A DNA stretch of 64,000 bases from Thermocrispum agreste DSM 44070 (GTDB lineage: Bacteria > Actinomycetota > Actinomycetes > Mycobacteriales > Pseudonocardiaceae): positions 186,001 through 250,000 of the forward strand of contig NZ_ATYX01000005.1 of the NCBI RefSeq assembly GCF_000427905.1, in the 5' to 3' direction. Below, in pieces: positions 43,923 through 53,358 of this stretch (positions are counted from its first letter, which is position 1; each line of letters starts with the position of its first letter). The notes under the pieces are model-generated. The model did not search any database. It was not told the origin of the DNA and saw only the letters and a program-made list of their open reading frames with translations. Both the position numbers and the translations under genes were made by a program.

Positions 43923-44215
43923 CCAAGCGCAAGTTGCTCGAACCGGCGGGACGAGCCGCCGGTGACCCGCAGGGCCGTCGCGGCTTCGATTCCCACTCAC
44001 GGGAAGAGCAGCGGCGGCCGGGCGGATGTGTCCACGACCAGCGGCCCGCCAGGACGCGCGGCCACGCGTCACCGGGAACCAGCTGGCCCGCGGCCATACG
44101 TCACCACGCACCGGCCACGGGTGCCACCGGCAAGCAGCACGGACCCGCGCTTACGTGCCAGCGGACACCAACGCGTGCCCGAGCGTCACCAAGGCGGCTG
44201 AGGCATGATGACGGC
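43923..44215. other. 293-bp intergenic region with short imperfect repeats
   Basis: No gene seen. A 17-bp imperfect repeat (CGCGGCCA, two variable bases, CGTCACC) occurs at 44057-44073 and 44089-44105, offset 32 bp. A tRNA T-arm-like string GGCTTCGATTCCC near 43982-43994 lacks pairing stems and is not called as a tRNA. The peroxiredoxin promoter should lie at the right end. Confidence 0.4.
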
Positions 44216-44677
44216 ATGAAACCGGGCGACATCGTCGAGGACTTCACCCTGCCGGACCACACCGGCCGGCCGCGCAGCCTGTCCGAGTTCCTGGCCGGCG
44301 GCCCGGTCGTGCTGTTCTTCTACCCGGCGGCGATGACACCGGGATGCACCGCGGAAAGCTGTCGCTTCCGCGACCTGGCGGCCGAGTTCGCCGCCGTCGG
44401 GGCACAGCGCGTCGGAATCAGCCGCGACCCGGTCGGCAAGCAGGCCCGGTTCGCCGAGCAGAACTCGTTCGACTTCCCGCTGCTGTCCGACGCCGACGGC
44501 ACGGTGGCCAGGCAGTTCGGCGTGGACCGCAAGCTGGCGATCCTCCCGGTCAAGCGCCAGACGTTCGTCATCGACTCCGACCGGTCGGTGCTCGAGGTCA
44601 TCAAGAGCGAAGTGCGGATGAACGTGCACGCCGACCGAGCACTGGAGGTGCTGCGCCGGGCGCGCAGCCGCGACTGA
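44216..44677 (+). CDS. Peroxiredoxin, BCP/PrxQ type
   Basis: 153-residue thiol peroxidase that reduces H2O2 and organic hydroperoxides. FFYPAAMTPGCTAESCRFRD holds the peroxidatic C44 in the PxxxTPGC motif and the resolving C49 five residues on, the PrxQ arrangement. SRDPVGKQARFAEQNSFDFP and TFVIDSDRSVLEVIKSE are typical. ATG 44216 gives the conserved MKPGDIVEDFTLPD start; two upstream ATGs are out of frame. In mycothiol producers, thioredoxin or mycothiol may be the reductant. Confidence 0.92.
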   Translation: MKPGDIVEDFTLPDHTGRPRSLSEFLAGGPVVLFFYPAAMTPGCTAESCRFRDLAAEFAAVGAQRVGISRDPVGKQARFAEQNSFDFPLLSDADGTVARQFGVDRKLAILPVKRQTFVIDSDRSVLEVIKSEVRMNVHADRALEVLRRARSRD

Positions 44678-44707
44678 ACCGGCACGACTGCCTGGCCGCG
44701 TGCGCGG

Positions 44708-45961
44708 TCACCCGCAGTTGGTGTCGGTCGCGTTGATCACGCTGTCCGGCAGCTCCTGGTCGTTGCGCAACGCGTCGAACATCTGCTTCGCCTTGGCCTC
44801 GTCGGTCGTCGTGGCGTCGCACCCGGTCACCGGCACCGTGGTGGTCACCATGCCGCCGTCGGAGATGCCACGTGCCGCCCACGCCAGCCAGAACAGGTGG
44901 TGCAGGTGGTCCTCTTCGTCGATGCTCAGCGCGTCCGGGATCTCGCCGAGCAGCGGGAAGACGTCGAACGGATTCAGCAGCGTGCCGGGGCTGGCGATCT
45001 CGTTGGCCAGCGCCCCGATGAACTTGCGCTGGTTGGCCACCCGGTCCAGGTCCGACCGCGGCGTTGCGTCGCTCTTGCGCATACGCACGAACGTCAGCGC
45101 CTGCGCCCCGTCCAGCTTGTAGGTACCGGCCTTCAGCCGCTGCCCGTTGGACCTGTCGACCATGTCCTTCGGGATGGTCATCTCCACACCGCCGATGGCG
45201 TCCACCATGGTGGCGAAGCCGCCGAGGCCGATCTCGGCGTAATGGTCGATACGCAGGCCGGTCACCTGCTCGATGGTCTTCACCAGCCGCCGCGGGCCCT
45301 TGCCCGACGCGTACACGGCGTTGATCTTGATGCCGTTCGGATAGTCCGGGGTGGTGACGATCAGGTCGCGCGGGAAGCTCACCAGCGTCGGCTTGGTGCC
45401 GTTGTCCGGCAAGTGGGCCAGCAGGATCGTGTCGGTGGCGTTGCTGTCCGGCCTGCCCACGTGCAGCCGCTTGATCTCCTCCTTGGACAGGCCCTTGCGG
45501 TTGTCCGACCCGACGATGAGCCAGTTCGTGCCCTCTCCGGCGGCCGGGCGGCCGGGATAGTCGCCGATGGCGTTCACCCGCCGGATGGACACGTCCAGGT
45601 AGATCCACACGCCCACCAGGAACAGCACAAGCACCAGCGCGAAGATCCCGAGGACCTTGCCGAACGTCACCCGGCGGCGGCGCCGAGGACGCGGTTCCGC
45701 GCGCTGCGGCGGCTCCGGCCGTGACCGCTCCGGTCCCGGCCGCTGCGGACGGGGCCGGGCAGGCATCGGCTCCGTGGGCCGGTGGGCGTTCGCGCCCGCG
45801 GCCGGGCCCGGTGGCCTGACCCCGGGCCGCCGTGGCCCGCCGGGGCCACCCGGCAACGGCATCATCCGGGTCGACTGGTGCGGCGGCCTGCCGCCGCTTC
45901 CCGGTCGGCGTGGATCCCGCCCAGGTGGACGGTTGGCTCCCGGTCCCTGTGGCTCGACCAT
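44708..45961 (-). CDS. LytR-CpsA-Psr (LCP) family cell-wall polymer ligase
   Basis: Membrane-anchored phosphotransferase that attaches polymers (arabinogalactan, teichoic or capsular material) to peptidoglycan. The 417-residue protein has a long cytoplasmic Pro/Arg-rich N-terminus (1-95), one transmembrane helix (about 98-122; VLGIFALVLVLFLVGVWIYL) and an extracellular LCP domain. That domain has NWLIVGSDNRKG, NATDTILLAHL, SFPRDLIVTTP, GGVEMTIPKDMVD, LTFVRMRKSD and RVANQRKFIGALA. A C-terminal CGDATT-like cysteine pair closes it (GCDATTT, TDTNCG). It is convergent with the peroxiredoxin gene. Confidence 0.92.
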   Translation of the reverse strand: MVEPQGPGANRPPGRDPRRPGSGGRPPHQSTRMMPLPGGPGGPRRPGVRPPGPAAGANAHRPTEPMPARPRPQRPGPERSRPEPPQRAEPRPRRRRRVTFGKVLGIFALVLVLFLVGVWIYLDVSIRRVNAIGDYPGRPAAGEGTNWLIVGSDNRKGLSKEEIKRLHVGRPDSNATDTILLAHLPDNGTKPTLVSFPRDLIVTTPDYPNGIKINAVYASGKGPRRLVKTIEQVTGLRIDHYAEIGLGGFATMVDAIGGVEMTIPKDMVDRSNGQRLKAGTYKLDGAQALTFVRMRKSDATPRSDLDRVANQRKFIGALANEIASPGTLLNPFDVFPLLGEIPDALSIDEEDHLHHLFWLAWAARGISDGGMVTTTVPVTGCDATTTDEAKAKQMFDALRNDQELPDSVINATDTNCG

Positions 45962-46068
45962 GCGCTCGCCCGTCTCTCGTTACCTCGTGACATGTGCACT
46001 GCGGTTGCCCGGCATCATCGCATTGCCGACATATGCCCGATGTGACGACCCCGCCGCGCGCCGGCCGA

Positions 46069-46770
46069 TTACACCCGCACGCGTAGCCTGCGGTCACCCG
46101 ACAGGCTCAGCCCGTAGCGCAGCGGGCCCGCCGGTTCCCGCTTGCCGAGAACGTGCAGCACGAAGGAACGGACGAGCCGGTGCCAGGTCGGCGCCCGCCA
46201 CACCAGCGCGTGCGTCTCCCCGGCCAGCTCGAACCGCACGACGTCGGTGACAGCCGTGGCGCGCCGGGCGAAGTCGAGCGAATCCGCGGGCTTGGTGATG
46301 GTGTCCTCCAGACCGTGGGCGATCAGCACCGGCACGCCACGGAGCGCGCCGACCCCGTCCTCGGCCGGTGTCCACGGGGCCAGCGCGGCGACGCCGACCA
46401 CGGCCTCGTCGTCGGCCACGTGCATGGCGACCCGGCCGCCCATGGAGTGGCCGACCAGCACGACCGGCGTGTCCGGGTAGCGCTGGCGAATCCGCTCCAG
46501 CGCCCACCGGGCGTCGTGCACTGGATCAAGCGCCGGTGCGTTCCATCCCCGCACCCGGTTCCGTACCAAGGCGGCCGCGACGCCGTACGACCGGCCGGTG
46601 AGCGCCACGTCCACCCCGAAGCCGGTCATCCGCAGGCAGGGCCCGGACCACCAGCGGATCGGCTCGTGGCTGGACTCCGCGCCGCCGTGCAGCAGCATGA
46701 CCACCGCGTTCACCCGGCCGGGTGGCGCCAGCGTCCGCAGCCCAGGAGGCTTGATCGCGGCGTCGGTCAT
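46069..46770 (-). CDS. Alpha/beta hydrolase (dienelactone-hydrolase/esterase-like)
   Basis: 233-residue soluble hydrolase. The nucleophile elbow VVLVGHSMGGRVAMHVA supplies the Ser. LIAHGLEDTITKPADS gives the acid residue and AGETHALVWRAPTWHRLV the His. N-terminal VVMLLHGGAESSHEP is the oxyanion region. The residue order is that of small bacterial alpha/beta hydrolases acting on esters; the substrate is not predictable. It lies 7 nt downstream of the ABC transporter stop on the same strand, so they are co-transcribed, and about 107 nt upstream of the LCP gene. Confidence 0.86.
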   Translation of the reverse strand: MTDAAIKPPGLRTLAPPGRVNAVVMLLHGGAESSHEPIRWWSGPCLRMTGFGVDVALTGRSYGVAAALVRNRVRGWNAPALDPVHDARWALERIRQRYPDTPVVLVGHSMGGRVAMHVADDEAVVGVAALAPWTPAEDGVGALRGVPVLIAHGLEDTITKPADSLDFARRATAVTDVVRFELAGETHALVWRAPTWHRLVRSFVLHVLGKREPAGPLRYGLSLSGDRRLRVRV

Positions 46771-46777
46771 GCCGCCA

Positions 46778-48649
46778 TCATGCCGCAGCCGCTGCGTCCT
46801 TGTCGGCGAACTGGGTGTGGTGCAGTTCGGCGAACCGGCCGCCGGCGACGAGCAGTTCGTCGTAGGTGCCGCGCTCGACGATGCGGCCGCCCTCGACCAC
46901 CAGGATCTGATCCGCGGCGTGGACCGTGGACAGCCGGTGGGCGATCACCAGGGCGGTTCGCCCGTCGAGGGCGTCCGCCAGCGCCTCGCCCACCGCGGCC
47001 TCCGACTCGGAGTCCAGATGCGCGGTGGCCTCGTCCAGCACCACCACCCTCGGCTTGGCCAGCAACAGCCGGGCGATGGTCAGCCGCTGCCGCTCACCGC
47101 CGGACAGCCGGTAGCCCCGTTCGCCGATCACGGTGTCCAGCTGATCCGGCAGGCTGCGGATCAAGTCCGCCAGGCGAGCCCGCTCCAGCGCGGCCCAGAT
47201 CTCCGCATCGGTGGCCTCCGGCGCGGCGTAGGCCAGGTTGGCCCGGATCGTGTCGTGGAACAGGTGGCCGTCCTGGGTCACCACCCCCACCGTGGACCGC
47301 AACGAGGCGAACGTCAGGTCCCGGACGTCGACACCGCTCAGCCGCACGGCGCCGCTGTCGACGTCGTAGAGCCGGGGAACCAGCGACGCGATCGTGGACT
47401 TGCCCGCGCCGGAGGATCCCACCAGGGCGACCATCTGGCCGGGCGCCGCCGTGAAGCTGATGCCGTGCAGGACCTCCTCGCCGCCGCGCGTGTCGAGCGT
47501 CGCGACCTCCTCCAGCGACGCCAGCGACACCTTGTCCGCCGACGGATAGGAGAAGCGCACGTCGTCGAACTCCACCGAGACCGGCCCCGCGGGCACGTCG
47601 ACCGCGGCCGGCTTCTCGGTGATCATCGGTTTGAGGTCCAGCACTTCGAAGATGCGCTCGAAGGACACCAGCGCCGTCATCACGTCGACGCGGACGTTGG
47701 CAAGTGCGGTCAGCGGCGAGTACAGCCTGGTCAGCAGCAGCGCCAAGGAGACGACCGTGCCCGCGTCCAGCGTCCCGGCGATGGCCAGCCAGCCACCCAG
47801 GCCGTAGACCAGGGCGAGCGCCAGCGCCGACACCAACGTCAACAACGTCATGAACCAGCGGGTCAGCATCGCGGTGCGCACGCCGATGTCGCGCACCCGG
47901 CCCGCTCGCTCGGCGAACTCCTCCGCTTCGGCATCCGGCCGGCCGAACAGCTTGACCAGCGTGGCACCTGGTGCGGAGAACCGCTCGGTCATCTGCGTGG
48001 TCATGGTCGCGTTGTGCCGGGACGCCTCCCGCTGCAGGTTGGCCATGCGCCGCCCGATCCGCCGCGCGGGAAGCACGAAGACCGGCAACAGCACCAGCGC
48101 CAGCAGCGTGACCTGCCAGGACAGGGCCACCATCACGCCGAGCGACAGCGCCAGCTGGACCACGTTGGTGACCAGGCCGGACAACGTCGCGGTGAACGTG
48201 CGCTGCGCCCCGATGACGTCGTTGTTCAGCCTGCTCACCAACGCGCCGGTGCGCGTCCGCATGAAGAACGCGATCGGCATGCGCTGCACGTGCTCGTACA
48301 CCGCCCGCCGCAGGTCGAAGATGATGCCTTCGCCGATGTGCGCCGACTGCCAGCGCTCCGCCAGACCGACCGCCGCGTCCGCCACCGCGACCCCGGCGAT
48401 GATCAGAGCCAACGTCACGACCGTCTCAGCGGACTCACCGCTGACGATCACGTCGACGACCCGCCCGGCGAGCAACGGCGTGCTCACCGCCAGCACCGCG
48501 GCGACGACGGTCAGCAGGCCGAAGACGGCCAGCCGCCGCCAGTGCGGCCGCGCGAAGCGCACCACCCGCCGCACGGTTCCGGGCGCCAGCCCTTTCGGCG
48601 CCTCCTCCGCGTGCATGCTGCTGCGCAGCAGATGCCACGTGTTGTCCAT
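46778..48649 (-). CDS. ABC exporter with fused transmembrane and ATPase domains
   Basis: 623-residue half-transporter that would dimerise to export lipids, drugs or peptides. The N-terminal membrane domain has about six helices (55-330; LAVFGLLTVVAAVLAVSTPL, VTLLALVLLPVFVLPARRIG). The C-terminal nucleotide-binding domain has Walker A GSSGAGKST, the Q-loop VTQDGHLFHD, signature LSGGERQR, Walker B VVVLDEATAHLD and the H-loop IAHRLSTVHAAD. ATG 48649 is chosen: GAGG lies 5 nt upstream and TATAGAT at 48665-48659 can serve as a -10. Subtype and substrate unknown. Confidence 0.92.
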   Translation of the reverse strand: MDNTWHLLRSSMHAEEAPKGLAPGTVRRVVRFARPHWRRLAVFGLLTVVAAVLAVSTPLLAGRVVDVIVSGESAETVVTLALIIAGVAVADAAVGLAERWQSAHIGEGIIFDLRRAVYEHVQRMPIAFFMRTRTGALVSRLNNDVIGAQRTFTATLSGLVTNVVQLALSLGVMVALSWQVTLLALVLLPVFVLPARRIGRRMANLQREASRHNATMTTQMTERFSAPGATLVKLFGRPDAEAEEFAERAGRVRDIGVRTAMLTRWFMTLLTLVSALALALVYGLGGWLAIAGTLDAGTVVSLALLLTRLYSPLTALANVRVDVMTALVSFERIFEVLDLKPMITEKPAAVDVPAGPVSVEFDDVRFSYPSADKVSLASLEEVATLDTRGGEEVLHGISFTAAPGQMVALVGSSGAGKSTIASLVPRLYDVDSGAVRLSGVDVRDLTFASLRSTVGVVTQDGHLFHDTIRANLAYAAPEATDAEIWAALERARLADLIRSLPDQLDTVIGERGYRLSGGERQRLTIARLLLAKPRVVVLDEATAHLDSESEAAVGEALADALDGRTALVIAHRLSTVHAADQILVVEGGRIVERGTYDELLVAGGRFAELHHTQFADKDAAAAA

Positions 48650-48887
48650 GAATACCTCATCTATAGTGGAGGTTTCGCAGCTGTCTCCCCAGCGTAACGC
48701 CACCCTCCGACGCGATCATTCCCGCGCCTTCTGCTGTTCGCCGTGAGCGGAACGGCACCGGGAGGGCATGCCGGGCGCCGCCGGGGTCCATCCGGTCCCT
48801 TCCGGACAGACGTGACGGCACCGGCCGGCCGCCTGCCGGACACCGGGCAAAGGAGCACGCGGCGGGCATCCGCGGAGGAAGATCGGC

Positions 48888-48893
48888 GATAAT
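48888..48893 (+). promoter_or_regulatory. -10 candidate of the GT87-like gene
   Basis: GATAAT, close to the actinobacterial -10, would start transcription at about 48900, 3 nt before the ATG at 48903. The transcript would thus be nearly leaderless. No Shine-Dalgarno is seen in the last 10 nt before the start. Confidence 0.35.
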
Positions 48894-48902
48894 GCGGCGA
48901 CC

Positions 48903-50147
48903 ATGTTCTCGCCGATCACTCGCCCACTGCGCCTCGACCTTGCGGTGTACGTGGGTTTCGCGGCGTTCGCCCTGATCACCGCGCTCGCGTCGGGTTATCG
49001 CACGCACAGCATCTGGGGTGCCTTCGCGACCGCCGGATACCTGCTGGCCGCGGCGCACACGGTGGTCCTGCTGGCCTCCGGCGCCCGGACCGGCTGGTGG
49101 GGCTCGCGATGGACCGGCGCGGCCGCCGCGTTCGTGGTCGGCATGCTTGCACCGCTCGGCTTTCTGGTGGCCGCCCGGCTCGACGGCGGCGACTGGGCGG
49201 ACAGCCCAGCGGCTTGGGCGGCCCAGCCTGAGGTCTGGGTCATCGAACGCTCGGGGCTGTTGCTGCTGGAGACCGGCACCCCGTACGTCGACGTGTTCGC
49301 ACTCGGCAGGCCGCCCGAGGTCGACGACTACACGCCCTACGGCCCGGCGATGGCCCTGTTCGGGCTGCCCAGGGCCGTGGCGACCCAGCTCGGCGTCAGC
49401 GACCTCGCGGTGGTGCAGGTGATCACCGACGCCCGGCTGTGGTTCGTGGCCGTGGCGGCCCTGTGCGTCTGGCTCGGCCTGCGCCTGCTCGGCAGCCCTC
49501 CCGTGCCGATCGCCGCGGCACAGATCGCGGTGCTGTGCCCGGCCACCGCGATGACGTTCGCGGTGGCCGGGCCGGACCTGGCCGTGATCGGCATGCTGAT
49601 CCTGGCCCTGGTACTGGCCGTGCGAGCCAACTACGTGGCCGCCGGGGTGCTGCTGGCCGTGGTCGTGGGCGCCAAGCTCACCGCCGCACCCGCCGTCGTG
49701 GTGGCGGGGGCGCTGATCGTCGCTCGCGGTGGCTGGGCGAGCCTTGGCCGGTTCACGGCGGCATTCACCGGCACCACCGCCGTGGTGCACGTCCCGGTGC
49801 TGGTCGACCCGGCCGCGTTCGCCGAGCACGTGCTGGCCTTCCCGGCCGGGCGTGGCGCCGTGCCCTCCCCCGCGGCCAGCCCCCTGCCGGGTCACCTGAT
49901 CGCCGAGACCGGGCCCGTCGGCCACGCCGTCGCGCTCGGGCTGCTCGCCGCCGCGGCGGTGGTCATCGGCTTGTGGGTGGTGCTGCGCCCGCCACGAACG
50001 GGCGCGGACGCCGCACTACGACTCGCCGTCGGCCTCGGCGCGGCGATCATGCTCACCCCAGCGACGCGCTGGGGCTACGTTGTCTATCCGCTCGCCCTGC
50101 TCGGCGCGCGGTGGTGCTTCCCCCAGGAAGACGACGCCGAAGGATGA
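48903..50147 (+). CDS. Polytopic membrane protein, GT87/DUF2029-like glycosyltransferase
   Basis: 414-residue protein with about ten hydrophobic helices (LAVYVGFAAFALITALASGY, LLAAAHTVVLLASGA, AFVVGMLAPLGFLVAARL, others to the end). Conserved-looking loop residues are EVDDYTPYGPAMALFG, with the acidic residues expected of polyprenol-phosphate-dependent mannosyltransferases (GT-C). Such enzymes elaborate cell-wall glycans in actinomycetes. Family assignment is moderate; the substrate is not predictable. It has a near-leaderless promoter and is convergent with the small HTH gene (7-nt gap). Confidence 0.7.
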   Translation: MFSPITRPLRLDLAVYVGFAAFALITALASGYRTHSIWGAFATAGYLLAAAHTVVLLASGARTGWWGSRWTGAAAAFVVGMLAPLGFLVAARLDGGDWADSPAAWAAQPEVWVIERSGLLLLETGTPYVDVFALGRPPEVDDYTPYGPAMALFGLPRAVATQLGVSDLAVVQVITDARLWFVAVAALCVWLGLRLLGSPPVPIAAAQIAVLCPATAMTFAVAGPDLAVIGMLILALVLAVRANYVAAGVLLAVVVGAKLTAAPAVVVAGALIVARGGWASLGRFTAAFTGTTAVVHVPVLVDPAAFAEHVLAFPAGRGAVPSPAASPLPGHLIAETGPVGHAVALGLLAAAAVVIGLWVVLRPPRTGADAALRLAVGLGAAIMLTPATRWGYVVYPLALLGARWCFPQEDDAEG

Positions 50148-50154
50148 CGGCGCG

Positions 50155-50367
50155 CTACTTCTTCTTTTTCCTGGTGGTCGCGCCGCCACGGCCCCGCAGC
50201 TGCACCCCGGATTCGCACAGCACCCGGTGCACGAAGCCGTACGAACGACCGGTCGACTCCGCCAGGGCCCGAATGCTCGCGCCCTTCTCGTACTTCTTCC
50301 GCAGGTCGTTGGCAAGCTTGGTGCGCGTGCTACCGGTGACGCGCGCGCCCTTCTTCAAGTCAGCCAC
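50155..50367 (-). CDS. Small HTH-domain protein (Rv1473A-type)
   Basis: 70-residue basic DNA-binding protein: MADLKKGARVTGSTRTKLAN, then DLRKKYEKGASIRALAESTG, RSYGFVHRVLCESGVQLRGR and a Lys-rich tail (TTRKKKK). The RALAESTGRSYGFVHRVL stretch is a recognition helix-turn-helix. Homologues are nearly universal in Actinobacteria and, in M. tuberculosis, sit beside the ABC-F gene Rv1473, as here. GGAG lies about 9 nt before the ATG. Role unknown, probably a regulator. Confidence 0.9.
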   Translation of the reverse strand: MADLKKGARVTGSTRTKLANDLRKKYEKGASIRALAESTGRSYGFVHRVLCESGVQLRGRGGATTRKKKK

Positions 50368-50636
50368 TCTTCACGCCTCCTCGCCGGAGAGTGTTCTGGG
50401 CCACACAAGCCCCTTGTGGCCAATGATCGAACAGGAGGCGACGGAACGCCAGATGGAGGACAAAATCGCCGGAAAGCCGCCACGGACGGCCTAACCCACC
50501 CGCCAAAAGGACGATCTTCGCCTCACCCGAAACGATCAAGCGGGCCCGGCCTGCGGGGCACGGCAGGCACGGTCCGGAAGCGGGCGATCGTGACGCCGCC
50601 GACGCAGCCTTGTCACCCGGCCGCACATCGGAACCC
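50368..50636. other. Intergenic stretch upstream of the small HTH gene
   Basis: No supported gene. An open minus-strand frame of 88 codons (50360-50626) lacks a ribosome binding site and domain-like composition and is taken as a shadow. The HTH gene promoter must lie here; TTGTGGCC and similar strings give no convincing -35/-10 pair. GAGGCGT near 50376 is the ribosome binding region of the HTH gene. Confidence 0.4.
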
Positions 50637-50692
50637 GGAGTCGGTACGGGCGCGGATCGGCCCCCCCCCCGATCCGCGCCCGTACCGACTCC
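50637..50692. repeat. Perfect 24-bp inverted repeat with a C8 loop
   Basis: The left arm (50637-50660) begins GGAGTCGGTACGGG and ends CGCGGATCGG; the right arm (50669-50692) is its exact reverse complement. The loop is eight C on the plus strand (eight G on the minus strand); including arm ends the C-run is ten. Such a long perfect stem is unique in this window. It lies 142 nt beyond the ABC-F stop and 270 nt before the HTH gene. It might be a terminator, RNA-processing site or REP-like element. Confidence 0.85.
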
Positions 50693-50765
50693 CCTGTTCG
50701 CCGGGTGCCCGAGCTGCGCGAACCCGGCGGCTTTCGTCCAGATGGTTCGTGCGGATCGGGCGTAC

Positions 50766-50789
50766 CGGGGCCGTGCCCGGTCGGCCCCG
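50766..50789 (-). terminator. Hairpin terminator of the ABC-F gene
   Basis: CGGGGCCG (50766-50773) and CGGCCCCG (50782-50789) form a perfect 8-bp stem with an 8-nt loop. It begins 44 nt downstream of the ABC-F stop (minus strand) and 74 nt before the larger hairpin. No U-tract is present. Confidence 0.5.
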
Positions 50790-50833
50790 CCACCGCGACA
50801 GCCCGCGGCGCGCCGACTCGCCGCCGTCCGACC

Positions 50834-52462
<1,629 letters not shown>

Positions 52463-52686
52463 GATGAGGCTCCGTGGTCGAGAGAAACAATCGAAGGTGC
52501 ACAGGACGACAGGGGCCCGCGCGCGTCACTCCAAGCGTGCAACGAGCCACCCGCGCGCCGCGGCGGACCGCTCCGGCACGCGTGATCTGGCTGTCCTGGG
52601 CGTGGCGACCACGTTTCCCATGGTACGGGGCGTCCGCCAGCGATTTTCGTGGTGTCCAGACGCCATCGCGCCGGTCACCCGTGCGC

Positions 52687-53358
52687 TCAGCGCGGATCCC
52701 GCACGACGATCTCGAGTGCGCGTGCCCGCTCTGCTGCCACGTCGAGGACGGCACGGCGCGGCTCCCCGATGTCGAGAAACCGGTCGACGGCCTTGGCGAA
52801 CACCGATGCCAGGCGCTGGTCGGCACGCAGCTGATCCACCGCACGGCGATCCCCGCCGAAGACCACGGCGTCGAGCCCTGGCAGCTGATCCCCGAGGACG
52901 TTCAGCACGTCGTCGGCCGCCTTGGCCAGCGCCTGCTCGCCTTGCCGACGGCGGCGCCGGGCGAATCGCTGCTGGGACCACCCGCCCGCTGCCGTGCGGC
53001 CCTGCACGTGGTGCCGGTCGGTGCGTGACACGACCACCCGGGAGCCCTCGGCGATTCCGATCGAATGCGCCCCTTTGCGCACCAGGACCAGCCCGAGACG
53101 ACGCGGGCGCACGGCGTACTCGACCAGCGGGGCGATCTCCAGGCCCGCGTGCTCGGCCCGGCTGCCCAGTGGTTCGAAGGGCAGGTCGACCGTCGCCGTC
53201 GTGCCGTCCGCGGCGGTGACGAGCACGCGCCGATCGCTCAGCACCGTGCCCGCCACGCCGCCGTTGCGTTCGGCGAAGCCGTCGAACCACCTGGACAGCC
53301 GCTCCGGCGGGACCTCGACGGCGCGCCCTCCTCCGGCGACCTGGCGGACCCTGCTCAC
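52687..53358 (-). CDS. acVLRF1-family peptidyl-tRNA hydrolase (Vms1-like release factor)
   Basis: 223-residue actinobacterial relative of eRF1-like Vms1, which cleaves stalled peptidyl-tRNA. The diagnostic motif is TAAGGWSQQRFARRR, with the catalytic Gln in the GGWSQQ loop and the basic tract that follows. N-terminal VPPERLSRWFDGFAERNGGV and a middle HHVQGR segment precede it, and a helical C-terminus ends in EIVVRDPR. GTG start overlaps the dgt stop by 4 nt (GTGA), so it is coupled to dgt. Upstream of the ABC-F gene by 224 nt. Confidence 0.88.
   Translation of the reverse strand: MSRVRQVAGGGRAVEVPPERLSRWFDGFAERNGGVAGTVLSDRRVLVTAADGTTATVDLPFEPLGSRAEHAGLEIAPLVEYAVRPRRLGLVLVRKGAHSIGIAEGSRVVVSRTDRHHVQGRTAAGGWSQQRFARRRRRQGEQALAKAADDVLNVLGDQLPGLDAVVFGGDRRAVDQLRADQRLASVFAKAVDRFLDIGEPRRAVLDVAAERARALEIVVRDPR

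Noticed and set aside
43970-44000. T-arm-like string GGCTTCGATTCCC suggesting a tRNA or attachment site
   Set aside because: No five-base T-stem, acceptor or anticodon stems pair around it, and no integrase is near; a chance match.
44057-44105. 17-bp imperfect direct repeat before the peroxiredoxin gene
   Set aside because: Two mismatches and GC-rich composition; only two copies with no symmetry. Too weak for a regulatory claim.
50360-50626. 88-codon minus-strand open frame upstream of the small HTH gene
   Set aside because: Overlaps the HTH start region, lacks a ribosome binding site and shows no family features. Regarded as non-coding.
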